Source: Bombus terrestris | Taxonomy: Eukaryota; Arthropoda; Insecta; Hymenoptera; Apidae | Assembly (NCBI RefSeq): GCF_910591885.1 | Contig: NW_025963553.1 | Span: 5,146,001-5,210,000, forward strand | DNA: 64,000 nt | Direction of reading: 5' to 3' | In this document: piece after piece, positions 35,977 through 50,725 of the stretch | Layout of the letters: the number at the start of each line of letters is the position of its first letter | How positions within the stretch are numbered: position 1 is the first letter of the stretch | Notes under the pieces: generated by a model | What the model was told of the DNA's origin: nothing | Databases searched by the model: none | The model's input: only the letters and a program-made list of their open reading frames with translations | Translations under genes and position numbers: made by a program

Positions 35977-38147
35977 AATTGTGATCGTTGCTCGCTCGCT
36001 CCGCTCGCTCGTAAAAATTTAGTCCAACCTCACATCCGATCCGACACGTTCGCAAATTCGAAATAAGTCGCCACCATATCGAATAATGAACGCAAGATGG
36101 ATTGGTTTTAGGTTACGCTATAGTTTTCGAGCGAGCGCAGCGAACGAGAGACGCGTAAAGGTGTGTCACAATCCCACGGTTTGGCACATACGGACATTGA
36201 AACATTCGCACCAGCCCGAGGAGCCGGAAGTCTTTATCCTATTGCCTGCTGACAAATGTTTACAGTTTGTGAATAGTTTCACATAAATAGTACTATTTCC
36301 ACATACTACAGTCCAATGTGATGTCCGAAGTGGCTAACAAAATTAGGTACTAACACGATATATATGCATATTGCAAGGTATATGTATACCTTGCAAATTG
36401 TGATCGTTGCTCGCTCGCTCCGCTCGCTCGTAAAAATTTAGTCCAACCTCACATCCGATCCGACACGTTCGCAAATTCGAAATAAGTCGCCACCATATCG
36501 AATGACTAACGCAAGATGGATTGGGTTTAGGTTAGGCTACAGCTTTCGAGCGGGCGCAGCGAGCGAGAGACGCGTAAAGGTGTGTCACAATCCAACGGTT
36601 TGGCACATACTGACATTGAAACATTCGCACCAGCCCGAGGAGCCGGATGTCTTTATCATATTGCCTGCTGACAAATGTTTACAGTTTGTGAATAGTTTCA
36701 CATAAATAGTACTATTTCCACATACTACAGGGCAATGTGATGTCCGAAGTGGCTGACGAAATTAGGTACTAACACGATATATATGCATATTGCAAGGTAT
36801 ATGTATACCTTGCATATTGTGATCGATGCTCGCTCGCTCCGCTCGCTCGTAAAAATTTAGTCCAACCTCACATCCGATCCGACACGTTCGCAAATTCGAA
36901 ATAAGTCGCCACCATATCGAATAATGAACGCAAGATGGATTGGTTTTAGGTTACGCTATAGTTTTCGAGCGAACGCAGCGAGCGAGAGACGCGTAAAGGT
37001 GTGTCACAATCCAACGGTTTGCACATACGGACATGGAAACATTCGCACCAGCCAGAGGAGCCGGAAGTACTTATCGTATTGCCTGCTGACAAATGTTTAC
37101 AGTTTGTGAATAGTTTCACATAAATAGTACTATTTCCACATACTACAGTGCAATGTGATGTCCGAAGTGGCTGACAAAATTAGGTACTAACACGATATAT
37201 ATGCATATTGCAAGGTATATGTATACCTTGCATATTGTGATCGATGCTCGCTCGCTCCGCTCGCTCGTAAAAATTTAGTCCAACCTCACATCCGATCCGA
37301 CACGTTCGCAAATTCGAAATAAGTCGCCACCATATCGAATAATGAACGCAAGATGGATTGGTTTTAGGTTACGCTATAGTTTTCGAGCGAACGCAGCGAG
37401 CGAGAGACGCGTAAAGGTGTGTCACAATCCAACGGTTTGGCACATACTGACATTGAAACATTCGCACCAGGCCGAGGAGCCGGAAGTCTTTATCATATTG
37501 CCTACTGACAAATGTTTACAGTTTGTGAATAGTTTCACATAACTAGTACTATTTCCACATACTACAGTGCAATGTGATGTCCGAAGTGGCGGACAAAATT
37601 AGGTACTAACACGATATATATGCATATTGCAAGGTATATGTATACCTTGCAAATTGTGATCGTTGCTCGCTCGCTCCGCTCGCTCGTAAAAATTTAGTCC
37701 AACCTCACATCCGATCCGACACGTTCGAAAATTCGAAATAAGTTGCCTTCATATCGAATGACTAACGCAAGATGGATTGGGTTTAGGTTAGGCTACAGCT
37801 TTCGAGCGGGCGCAGCGAGCGAGAGACGCGTAAAGGTGTGTCACAATCCAACGGTTTGGCACATACTGACATTGAAACATTCGCACCAGCCCGAGGAGCC
37901 GGATGTCTTTATCATATTGCCTGCTGACAGATGTTTACAGTTTGTGAATAGTTTCACATAAATAGTACTATTTCCACATACTACAGTGCAATGTGATGTC
38001 CGAAGTGGCTGACGAAATTAGGTACTAACACGATATATATGCATATTGCAAGGTATATGTATACCTTGCATGTTGTGATCGATGCTCGCTCGCTCCGCTC
38101 GCTCGTAAAAATTTAGTCCAACCTCACATCCGATCCGACACGTTCGC

Positions 38148-41100
38148 AAATTCGAAATAAGTCGCCACCATATCGAATAATGAACGCAAGATGGATTGGT
38201 TTTAGGTTACGCTATAGTTTTCGAGCGAGCGCAGCGAACGAGAGACGCGTAAAGGTGTGTCACAATCCAACGGTTTGGCGCATACGGACATTGAAACATT
38301 CGCACCAGCCCGAGGAGCCGGAAGTCTTTATCCTATTGCCTGCTGACAAATGTTTACAGTTTGTGAATAGTTTCACATAAATAGTACTATTTCCACATAC
38401 TACAGTCCAATGTGATGTCCGAAGTGGCTGACAAAATTAGGTACTAACACGAAATATATGCAAGGCAATATAAGGTATATGTATACCTTGGAAATTGTGA
38501 TCGTTGCTCGCTCGCTCCGCTCGCTCGTAAAAATTTAGTCCAACCTCACATACGATCCGACACGTTCGCAAATTCGAAATAAGTCGCCACCATATCGAAT
38601 AATGAACGCAAGATGGAGTGGTTTTAGGTTACGCTATAGTTTTCGAGCGGGCGCAGCGAGCGAGAGAGGCGTAAAGGTGTGTCACAATCCAACGGTTTGG
38701 CACATACTGACATTGAAACATTCGCACCAGCCCGAGGAGCCGGATGTCTTTATCATATTGCCTGCTGACAAATGTTTACAGTGTGTGAATAGTTTCACAT
38801 AAATAGTACTATTTCCACATACTACAGGGCAATGTGATGTCCGAAGTGGCTGACGAAATTAGGTACTAACACGATATATATGCATATTGCAAGGTATATG
38901 TATACCTTGCATATTGTGATCGATGCTCGCTCGCTCCGCTCGCTCGTAAAAATTTAGTCCAACCTCACATCCGATCCGACACGTTCGCAAATTCGAAATA
39001 AGTCGCCACCATATCGAATAATGAACGCAAGATGGATTGGTTTTAGGTTACGCTATAGTTTTCGAGCGAACGCAGCGAGCGAGAGACGCGTAAAGGTGTG
39101 TCACAATCCAACGGTTTGGCACATACGGACATGGAAACATTCGCACCAGCCAGAGGAGCCGGAAGTACTTATCGTATTGCCTGCTGACAAATGTTTACAG
39201 TTTGTGAATAGTTTCACATAAATAGTACTATTTCCACATACTACAGTGCAATGTGATGTCCGAAGTGGCTGACAAAATTAGGTACTAACACGATATATAT
39301 GCATATTGCAAGGTATACGTATACCTTGCATATTGTGATCGATGCTCGCTCGCTCCGCTCGCTCGTAAAAATTTAGTCCAACCTCACATCCGATCCGACA
39401 CGTTCGCAAATTCGAAATAAGTCGCCACCATATCGAATAATGAACGCAAGATGGATTGGTTTTAGGTTACGCTATAGTTTTCGAGCGAACGCAGCGAGCG
39501 AGAGACGCGTAAAGGTGTGTCACAATCCCACGGTTTGGCACATACGGACATTGAAACATTCGCACCAGCCCGAGGAGCCGGAAGTCTTGATCATACTGCC
39601 TACTGACAAATGTTTACAGTTTGTGAATAGTTTCACATAAATAGTACTATTTCGACATACTACAGTGCAATGTGATGTCCGAAGTGGCTGACAAAATTAG
39701 GTACTAACACGATATATATGCATATTGCAAGGTATATGTATACCTTGCAAATTGTGATCGTTGCTCGCTCGCTCCGCTCGCTCGTAAAAATTTAGTCCAA
39801 CCTCACATCCGATCCGACACGTTCGCAAATTCGAAATAAGTCGCCACCATATCGAATAATGAACGCAAGATGGATTGGTTTTAGGTTACGCTATAGTTTT
39901 CGAGCGAGCGCAGCGAACGAGAGACGCGTAAAGGTGTGTCACAATCCCACGGTTTGGCACATACGGACATTGAAACATTCGCACCAGCCCGAGGAGCCGG
40001 AAGTCTTTATCCTATTGCCTGCTGACAAATGTTTACAGTTTGTGAATAGTTTCACATAAATAGTACTATTTCCACATACTACAGTCCAATGTGATGTCCG
40101 AAGTGGCTAACAAAATTAGGTACTAACACGATATATATGCATATTGCAAGGTATATGTATACCTTGCAAATTGTGATCGTTGCTCGCTCGCTCCGCTCGC
40201 TCGTAAAAATTTAGTCCAACCTCACATCCGATCCGACACGTTCGCAAATTCGAAATAAGTCGCCACCATATCGAATGACTAACGCAAGATGGATTGGGTT
40301 TAGGTTAGGCTACAGCTTTCGAGCGGGCGCAGCGAGCGAGAGACGCGTAAAGGTGTGTCACAATCCAACGGTTTGGCACATACTGACATTGAAACATTCG
40401 CACCAGCCCGAGGAGCCGGATGTCTTTATCATATTGCCTGCTGACAAATGTTTACAGTTTGTGAATAGTTTCACATAAATAGTACTATTTCCACATACTA
40501 CAGGGCAATGTGATGTCCGAAGTGGCTGACGAAATTAGGTACTAACACGATATATATGCATATTGCAAGGTATATGTATACCTTGCATATTGTGATCGAT
40601 GCTCGCTCGCTCCGCTCGCTCGTAAAAATTTAGTCCAACCTCACATCCGATCCGACACGTTCGCAAATTCGAAATAAGTCGCCACCATATCGAATAATGA
40701 ACGCAAGATGGATTGGTTTTAGGTTACGCTATAGTTTTCGAGCGAACGCAGCGAGCGAGAGACGCGTAAAGGTGTGTCACAATCCAACGGTTTGCACATA
40801 CGGACATGGAAACATTCGCACCAGCCAGAGGAGCCGGAAGTACTTATCGTATTGCCTGCTGACAAATGTTTACAGTTTGTGAATAGTTTCACATAAATAG
40901 TACTATTTCCACATACTACAGTGCAATGTGATGTCCGAAGTGGCTGACAAAATTAGGTACTAACACGATATATATGCATATTGCAAGGTATATGTATACC
41001 TTGCATATTGTGATCGATGCTCGCTCGCTCCGCTCGCTCGTAAAAATTTAGTCCAACCTCACATCCGATCCGACACGTTCGCAAATTCGAAATAAGTCGC

Positions 41101-41501
41101 CACCATATCGAATAATGAACGCAAGATGGATTGGTTTTAGGTTACGCTATAGTTTTCGAGCGAACGCAGCGAGCGAGAGACGCGTAAAGGTGTGTCACAA
41201 TCCAACGGTTTGGCACATACTGACATTGAAACATTCGCACCAGGCCGAGGAGCCGGAAGTCTTTATCATATTGCCTACTGACAAATGTTTACAGTTTGTG
41301 AATAGTTTCACATAACTAGTACTATTTCCACATACTACAGTGCAATGTGATGTCCGAAGTGGCGGACAAAATTAGGTACTAACACGATATATATGCATAT
41401 TGCAAGGTATATGTATACCTTGCAAATTGTGATCGTTGCTCGCTCGCTCCGCTCGCTCGTAAAAATTTAGTCCAACCTCACATCCGATCCGACACGTTCG
41501 C
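38148..41501. repeat. HOR unit 10: 8-mer lacking I (A-B-C-D-E-F-G-H)
   Basis: Length 3354 bp, exactly one 419-bp monomer short; I is missing and H with its own tail is followed directly by A of the next unit. Private bases: G at 38618 in B, and C at 39318 in C, which turns the 24-bp near-palindrome into a perfect one. Confidence 0.95.
39307..39330. repeat. Perfect palindrome with CG centre, C monomer
   Basis: The centre is CG, making a perfect 24-bp dyad (GGTATACGTATACC). It differs by one base from the normal TG centre and by one from the inverted CA centre, so it could be an intermediate of a two-step change. Confidence 0.95.
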
Positions 41502-44500
41502 AAATTCGAAATAAGTCGCCACCATATCGAATAATGAACGCAAGATGGATTGGTTTTAGGTTACGCTATAGTTTTCGAGCGAGCGCAGCGAACGAGAGAC
41601 GCGTAAAGGTTTGTCACAATCCAACGGTTTGGCGCATACGGACATTGAAACATTCGCACCAGCCCGAGGAGCCGGAAGTCTTTATCCTATTGCCTGCTGA
41701 CAAATGTTTACAGTTTGTGAATAGTTTCACATAAATAGTACTATTTCCACATACTACAGTCCAATGTGATGTCCGAAGTGGCTGACAAAATTAGGTACTA
41801 ACACGAAATATATGCAAGGCAATATAAGGTATATGTATACCTTGGAAATTGTGATCGTTGCTCGCTCGCTCCGCTCGCTCGTAAAAATTTAGTCCAACCT
41901 CACATACGATCCGACACGTTCGCAAATTCGAAATAAGTCGCCACCATATCGAATAATGAACGCAAGATGGATTGGTTTTAGGTTACGCTATAGTTTTCGA
42001 GCGGGCGCAGCGAGCGAGAGAGGCGTAAAGGTGTGTCACAATCCAACGGTTTGGCACATACTGACATTGAAACATTCGCACCAGCCCGAGGAGCCGGATG
42101 TCTTTATCATATTGCCTGCTGACAAATGTTTACAGTGTGTGAATAGTTTCACATAAATAGTACTATTTCCACATACTACAGGGCAATGTGATGTCCGAAG
42201 TGGCTGACGAAATTAGGTACTAACACGATATATATGCATATTGCAAGGTATATGTATACCTTGCATATTGTGATCGATGCTCGCTCGCTCCGCTCGCTCG
42301 TAAAAATTTAGTCCAACCTCACATCCGATCCGACACGTTCGCAAATTCGAAATAAGTCGCCACCATATCGAATAATGAACGCAAGATGGATTGGTTTTAG
42401 GTTACGCTATAGTTTTCGAGCGAACGCAGCGAGCGAGAGACGCGTAAAGGTGTGTCACAATCCAACGGTTTGGCACATACGGACATGGAAACATTCGCAC
42501 CAGCCAGAGGAGCCGGAAGTACTTATCGTATTGCCTGCTGACAAATGTTTACAGTTTGTGAATAGTTTCACATAAATAGTACTATTTCCACATACTACAG
42601 TGCAATGTGATGTCCGAAGTGGCTGACAAAATTAGGCACTAACACGATATATATGCATATTGCAAGGTATATGTATACCTTGCATATTGTGATCGATGCT
42701 CGCTCGCTCCGCTCGCTCGTAAAAATTTAGTCCAACCTCACATACGATCCGACACGTTCGCAAATTCGAAATAAGTCGCCACCATATCGAATAATGAACG
42801 CAAGATGGATTGGTTTTAGGTTACGCTATAGTTTTCGAGCGAACGCAGCGAGCGAGAGACGCGTAAAGGTGTGTCACAATCCCACGGTTTGGCACATACG
42901 GACATTGAAACATTCGCAACAGCCCGAGGAGCCGGAAGTCTTGATCATACTGCCTACTGACAAATGTTTACAGTTTGTGAATAGTTTCACATAAATAGTA
43001 CTATTTCGACATACTACAGTGCAATGTGATGTCCGAAGTGGCTGACAAAATTAGGTACTAACACGATATATATGCATATTGCAAGGTATATGTATACCTT
43101 GCAAATTGTGATCGTTGCTCGCTCGCTCCGCTCGCTCGTAAAAATTTAGTCCAACCTCACATCCGATCCGACACGTTCGCAAATTCGAAATAAGTCGCCA
43201 CCATATCGAATAATGAACGCAAGATGGATTGGTTTTAGGTTACGCTATAGTTTTCGAGCGAGCGCAGCGAACGAGAGACGCGTAAAGGTGTGTCACAATC
43301 CCACGGTTTGGCACATACGGACATTGAAACATTCGCACCAGCCCGAGGAGCCGGAAGTCTTTATCCTATTGCCTGCTGACAAATGTTTACAGTTTGTGAA
43401 TAGCTTCACATAAATAGTACTATTTCCACATACTACAGTCCAATGTGATGTCCGAAGTGGCTAACAAAATTAGGTACTAACACGATATATATGCATATTG
43501 CAAGGTATATGTATACCTTGCAAATTGTGATCGTTGCTCGCTCGCTCCGCTCGCTCGTAAAAATTTAGTCCAACCTCACATCCGATCCGACACGTTCGCA
43601 AATTCGAAATAAGTCGCCACCATATCGAATGACTAACGCAAGATGGATTGGGTTTAGGTTAGGCTACAGCTTTCGAGCGGGCGCAGCGAGCGAGAGACGC
43701 GTAAAGGTGTGTCACAATCCAACGGTTTGGCACATACTGACATTGAAACATTCGCACCAGCCCGAGGAGCCGGATGTCTTTATCATATTGCCTGCTGACA
43801 AATGTTTACAGTTTGTGAATAGTTTCACATAAATAGTACTATTTCCACATACTACAGGGCAATGTGATGTCCGAAGTGGCTGACGAAATTAGGTACTAAC
43901 ACGATATATATGCATATTGCAAGGTATATGTATACCTTGCATATTGTGATCGATGCTCGCTCGCTCCGCTCGCTCGTAAAAATTTAGTCCAACCTCACAT
44001 GCGATCCGACACGTTCGCAAATTCGAAATAAGTCGCCACCATATCGAATAATGAACGCAAGATGGATTGGTTTTAGGTTACGCTATAGTTTTCGAGCGAA
44101 CGCAGCGAGCGAGAGACGCGTAAAGGTGTGTCACAATCCAACGGTTTGCACATACGGACATGGAAACATTCGCACCAGCCAGAGGAGCCGGAAGTACTTA
44201 TCGTATTGCCTGCTGACAAATGTTTACAGTTTGTGAATAGTTTCACATAAATAGTACTATTTCCACATACTACAGTGCAATGTGATGTCCGAAGTGGCTG
44301 ACAAAATTAGGTACTAACACGATATATATGCATATTGCAAGGTATATGTATACCTTGCATATTGTGATCGATGCTCGCTCGCTCCGCTCGCTCGTAAAAA
44401 TTTAGTCCAACCTCACATCCGATCCGACACGTTCGCAAATTCGAAATAAGTCGCCACCATATCGAATAATGAACGCAAGATGGATTGGTTTTAGGTTACG

Positions 44501-45274
44501 CTATAGTTTTCGAGCGAACGCAGCGAGCGAGAGACGCGTAAAGGTGTGTCACAATCCAACGGTTTGGCACATACTGACATTGAAACATTCGCACCAGGCC
44601 GAGGAGCCGGAAGTCTTTATCATATTGCCTACTGACAAATGTTTACAGTTTGTGAATAGTTTCACATAACTAGTACTATTTCCACATACTACAGTGCAAT
44701 GTGATGTCCGAAGTGGCGGACAAAATTAGGTACTAACACGATATATATGCATATTGCAAGGTATATGTATACCTTGCAAATTGTGATCGTTGCTCGCTCG
44801 CTCCGCTCGCTCGTAAAAATTTAGTCCAACCTCACATCCGATCCGACACGTTCGCAAATTCGAAATAAGTTGCCTTCATATCGAATGACTAACGCAAGAT
44901 GGATTGGGTTTAGGTTAGGCTACAGCTTTCGAGCGGGCGCAGCGAGCGAGAGACGCGTAAAGGTGTGTCACAATCCAACGGTTTGGCACATACTGACATT
45001 GAAACATTCGCACCAGCCCGAGGAGCCGGATGTCTTTATCATATTGCCTGCTGACAGATGTTTACAGTTTGTGAATAGTTTCACATAAATAGTACTATTT
45101 CCACATACTACAGTGCAATGTGATGTCCGAAGTGGCTGACGAAATTAGGTACTAACACGATATATATGCATATTGCAAGGTATATGTATACCTTGCATGT
45201 TGTGATCGATGCTCGCTCGCTCCGCTCGCTCGTAAAAATTTAGTCCAACCTCACATCCGATCCGACACGTTCGC
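41502..45274. repeat. HOR unit 11: canonical 9-mer
   Basis: Canonical order, 3773 bp. Private bases: T at 41611, C at 42637, A at 42744, A at 42919, C at 43404 and G at 44001. The A at 42744 is the base normally diagnostic of type A at this position, here in a C monomer, so it may be a short conversion from A rather than a new mutation. The G at 44001 is a third base at the equivalent site. Confidence 0.96.
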
Positions 45275-48200
45275 AAATTCGAAATAAGTCGCCACCATAT
45301 CGAATAATGAACGCAAGATGGATTGGTTTTAGGTTACGCTATAGTTTTCGAGCGAGCGCAGCGAACGAGAGACGCGTAAAGGTGTGTCACAATCCAACGG
45401 TTTGGCGCATACGGACATTGAAACATTCGCACCAGCCCGAGGAGCCGGAAGTCTTTATCCTATTGCCTGCTGACAAATGTTTACAGTTTGTGAATAGTTT
45501 CACATAAATAGTACTATTTCCACATACTACAGTCCAATGTGATGTCCGAAGTGGCTGACAAAATTAGGTACTAACACGTAATATATGCAAGGCAATATAA
45601 GGTATATGTGTACCTTGGAAATTGTGATCGTTGCTCGCTCGCTCCGCTCGCTCGTAAAAATTTAGTCCAACCTCACATACGATCCGACACGTTCGCAAAT
45701 TCGAAATAAGTCGCCACCATATCGAATAATGAACGCAAGATGGATTGGTTTTAGGTTACGCTATAGTTTTCGAGCGGGCGCAGCGAGCGAGAGAGGCGTA
45801 AAGGTGTGTCACAATCCAACGGTTTGGCACATACTGACATTGAAACATTCGCACCAGCCCGAGGAGCCGGATGTCTTTATCATATTGCCTGCTGACAAAT
45901 GTTTACAGTGTGTGAATAGTTTCACATAAATAGTACTATTTCCACATACTACAGGGCAATGTGATGTCCGAAGTGGCTGACGAAATTAGGTACTAACACG
46001 ATATATATGCATATTGCAAGGTATACATATACCTTGCATATTGTGATCGATGCTCGCTCGCTCCGCTCGCTCGTAAAAATTTAGTCCAACCTCACATCCG
46101 ATCCGACACGTTCGCAAATTCGAAATAAGTCGCCACCATATCGAATAATGAACGCAAGATGGATTGGTTTTAGGTTACGCTATAGTTTTCGAGCGAACGC
46201 AGCGAGCGAGAGACGCGTAAAGGTGTGTCACAATCCAACGGTTTGGCACATACGGACATGGAAACATTCGCACCAGCCAGAGGAGCCGGAAGTACTTATC
46301 GTATTGCCTGCTGACAAATGTTTACAGTTTGTGAATAGTTTCACATAAATAGTACTATTTCCACATACTACAGTGCAATGTGATGTCCGAAGTGGCTGAC
46401 AAAATTAGGTACTAACACGATATATATGCATATTGCAAGGTATATGTATACCTTGCATATTGTGATCGATGCTCGCTCGCTCCGCTCGCTCGTAAAAATT
46501 TAGTCCAACCTCACATCCGATCCGACACGTTCGCAAATTCGAAATAAGTCGCCACCATATCGAATAATGAACGCAAGATGGATTGGTTTTAGGTTACGCT
46601 ATAGTTTTCGAGCGAACGCAGCGAGCGAGAGACGCGTAAAGGTGTGTCACAATCCCACGGTTTGGCACATACGGACATTGAAACATTCGCACCAGCCCGA
46701 GGAGCCGGAAGTCTTGATCATACTGCCTACTGACAAATGTTTACAGTTTGTGAATAGTTTCACATAAATAGTACTATTTCGACATACTACAGTGCAATGT
46801 GATGTCCGAAGTGGCTGACAAAATTAGGTACTAACACGATATATATGCATATTGCAAGGTATATGTATACCTTGCAAATTGTGATCGTTGCTCGCTCGCT
46901 CCGCTCGCTCGTAAAAATTTAGTCCAACCTCACATCCGATCCGACACGTTCGCAAATTCGAAATAAGTCGCCACCATATCGAATAATGAACGCAAGATGG
47001 ATTGGTTTTAGGTTACGCTATAGTTTTCGAGCGAGCGTAGCGAACGAGAGACGCGTAAAGGTGTGTCACAATCCCACGGTTTGGCACATACGGACATTGA
47101 AACATTCGCACCAGCCCGAGGAGCCGGAAGTCTTTATCCTATTGCCTGCTGACAAATGTTTACAGTTTGTGAATAGTTTCACATAAATAGTACTATTTCC
47201 ACATACTACAGTCCAATGTGATGTCCGAAGTGGCTAACAAAATTAGGTACTAACACGATATATATGCATATTGCAAGGTATATGTATACCTTGCAAATTG
47301 TGATCGTTGCTCGCTCGCTCCGCTCGCTCGTAAAAATTTAGTCCAACCTCACATCCGATCCGACACGTTCGCAAATTCGAAATAAGTCGCCACCATATCG
47401 AATGACTAACGCAAGATGGATTGGGTTTAGGTTAGGCTACAGCTTTCGAGCGGGCGCAGCGAGCGAGAGACGCGTAAAGGTGTGTCACAATCCAACGGTT
47501 TGGCACATACTGACATTGAAACATTCGCACCAGCCCGAGGAGCCGGATGTCTTTATCATATTGCCTGCTGACAAATGTTTACAGTTTGTGAATAGTTTCA
47601 CATAAATAGTACTATTTCCACATACTACAGGGCAATGTGATGTCCGAAGTGGCTGACGAAATTAGGTACTAACACGATATATATGCATATTGCAAGGTAT
47701 ATGTATACCTTGCATATTGTGATCGATGCTCGCTCGCTCCGCTCGCTCGTAAAAATTTAGTCCAACCTCACATCCGATCCGACACGTTCGCAAATTCGAA
47801 ATAAGTCGCCACCATATCGAATAATGAACGCAAGATGGATTGGTTTTAGGTTACGCTATAGTTTTCGAGCGAACGCAGCGAGCGAGAGACGCGTAAAGGT
47901 GTGTCACAATCCAACGGTTTGCACATACGGACATGGAAACATTCGCACCAGCCAGAGGAGCCGGAAGTACTTATCGTATTGCCTGCTGACAAATGTTTAC
48001 AGTTTGTGAATAGTTTCACATAAATAGTACTATTTCCACATACTACAGTGCAATGTGATGTCCGAAGTGGCTGACAAAATTAGGTACTAACACGATATAT
48101 ATGCATATTGCAAGGTATATGTATACCTTGCATATTGTGATCGATGCTCGCTCGCTCCGCTCGCTCGTAAAAATTTAGTCCAACCTCACATCCGATCCGA

Positions 48201-49465
48201 CACGTTCGCAAATTCGAAATAAGTCGCCACCATATCGAATGACTAACGCAAGATGGATTGGGTTTAGGTTAGGCTACAGCTTTCGAGCGGGCGCAGCGAG
48301 CGAGAGACGCGTAAAGGTGTGTCACAATCCAACGGTTTGGCACATACTGACATTGAAACATTCGCACCAGCCCGAGGAGCCGGATGTCTTTATCATATTG
48401 CCTGCTGACAAATGTTTACAGTTTGCGAATAGTTTCACATAAATAGTACTATTTCCACATACTACAGGGCAATGTGATGTCCGAAGTGGCTGACGAAATT
48501 AGGTACTAACACGATATATATGCATATTGCAAGGTATATGTATACCTTGCATATTGTGATCGATGCTCGCTCGCTCCGCTCGCTCGTAAAAATTTAGTCC
48601 AACCTCACATCCGATCCGACACGTTCGCAAATTCGAAATAAGTCGCCACCATATCGAATAATGAACGCAAGATGGATTGGTTTTAGGTTACGCTATAGTT
48701 TTCGAGCGAACGCAGCGAGCGAGAGACGCGTAAAGGTGTGTCACAATCCAACGGTTTGCACATACGGACATGGAAACATTCGCACCAGCCAGAGGAGCCG
48801 GAAGTACTTATCGTATTGCCTGCTGACAAATGTTTACAGTTTGTGAATAGTTTCACATAAATAGTACTATTTCCACATACTACAGTGCAATGTGATGTCC
48901 GAAGTGGCTGACAAAATTAGGTACTAACACGATATATATGCATATTGCAAGGTATATGTATACCTTGCATATTGTGATCGATGCTCGCTCGCTCCGCTCG
49001 CTCGTAAAAATTTAGTCCAACCTCACATCCGATCCGACACGTTCGCAAATTCGAAATAAGTTGCCTTCATATCGAATGACTAACGCAAGATGGATTGGGT
49101 TTAGGTTAGGCTACAGCTTTCGAGCGGGCGCAGCGAGCGAGAGACGCGTAAAGGTGTGTCACAATCCAACGGTTTGGCACATACTGACATTGAAACATTC
49201 GCACCAGCCCGAGGAGCCGGATGTCTTTATCATATTGCCTGCTGACAGATGTTTACAGTTTGTGAATAGTTTCACATAAATAGTACTATTTCCACATACT
49301 ACAGTGCAATGTGATGTCCGAAGTGGCTGACGAAATTAGGTACTAACACGATATATATGCATATTGCAAGGTATATGTATACCTTGCATGTTGTGATCGA
49401 TGCTCGCTCGCTCCGCTCGCTCGTAAAATTTTAGTCCAACCTCACATCCGATCCGACACGTTCGC
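45275..49465. repeat. HOR unit 12: 10-mer A-B-C-D-E-F-G-F-G-I
   Basis: Ten monomers, 4191 bp. The F-G pair is duplicated in tandem and H is missing, so the second G, with a normal G tail, is followed directly by I. The B monomer has the inverted palindrome centre at 46026-46027. Private bases: T at 45579, G at 45610, T at 47038, C at 48426 and T at 49439. Confidence 0.95.
46015..46038. repeat. Palindrome with inverted centre (CA for TG), B monomer
   Basis: Same inverted centre as at 35953 but in a B monomer in another HOR unit, with B-type flanks (CATATTG) intact. Confidence 0.95.
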
Positions 49466-50306
49466 AAATTCGAAATAAGTCGCCACCATATCGAATAATG
49501 AACGCAAGATGGATTGGTTTTAGGTTACGCTATAGTTTTCGAGCGAGCGCAGCGAACGAGAGACGCGTAAAGGTGTGTCACAATCCAACGGTTTGGCGCA
49601 TACGGACATTGAAACATTCGCACCAGCCCGAGGAGCCGGAAGTCTTTATCCTATTGCCTGCTGACAAATGTTTACAGTTTGTGAATAGTTTCACATAAAT
49701 AGTACTATTTCCACATACTACAGTCCAATGTGATGTCCGAAGTGGCTGACAAAATTAGGTACTAACACGAAATATATGCAAGGCAATATAAGGTATATGT
49801 ATACCTTGGAAATTGTGATCGTTGCTCGCTCGCTCCGCTCGCTCGTAAAAATTTAGTCCAACCTCACATACGATCCGACACGTTCGCAAATTCGAAATAA
49901 GTCGCCACCATATCGAATAATGAACGCAAGATGGATTGGTTTTAGGTTACGCTATAGTTTTCGAGCGGGCGCAGCGAGCGAGAGAGGCGTAAAGGTGTGT
50001 CACAATCCAACGGTTTGGCACATACTGACATTGAAACATTCGCACCAGCCCGAGGAGCCGGATGTCTTTATCATATTGCCTGCTGACAAATGTTTACAGT
50101 GTGTGAATAGTTTCACATAAATAGTACTATTTCCACATACTACAGGGCAATGTGATGTCCGAAGTGGCTGACGAAATTAGGTACTAACACGATATATATG
50201 CATATTGCAAGGTATATGTATACCTTGCATATTGTGATCGATGCTCGCTCGCTCCGCTCGCTCGTAAAAATTTAGTCCAACCTCACATCCGATCCGACAC
50301 GTTCGC

Positions 50307-50725
50307 AAATTCGAAATAAGTCGCCACCATATCGAATAATGAACGCAAGATGGATTGGTTTTAGGTTACGCTATAGTTTTCGAGCGAGCGCAGCGAACGA
50401 GAGACGCGTAAAGGTGTGTCACAATCCCACGGTTTGGCACATACGGACATTGAAACATTCGCACCAGCCCGAGGAGCCGGAAGTCTTTATCCTATTGCCT
50501 GCTGACAAATGTTTACAGTTTGTGAATAGTTTCACATAAATAGTACTATTTCCACATACTACAGTGCAATGTGATGTCCGAAGTGGCTGACAAAATTAGG
50601 TACTAACACGATATATATGCATATTGCAAGGTATATGTATACCTTGCATATTGTGATCGATGCTCGCTCGCTCCGCTCGCTCGTAAAAATTTAGTCCAAC
50701 CTCACATCCGATCCGACACGTTCGC
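50307..50725. repeat. E/C hybrid monomer in the C position
   Basis: E bases run through CCTATTGCC; then GTGCAATG, GGCTGACAAAATT and CATATTGTGATCGATG as in C. It lies between B and D, so the C slot has been partly overwritten by E sequence. This looks like a conversion tract because the monomer number and order are otherwise unchanged here. Confidence 0.87.

Larger units (their letters stand above)
33118..38147. repeat. HOR unit 9: 12-mer with tandem C-D-E duplication
   Basis: Order A-B-C-D-E-C-D-E-F-G-H-I, 5030 bp, three extra 419-bp monomers. The first E (34797-35215) carries the join: its tail switches from E-type to B-type bases between 35139 and 35150. The second D (35635) has the inverted palindrome centre at 35964-35965. 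Other private bases are C at 33518 and A at 37728. Confidence 0.95.
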
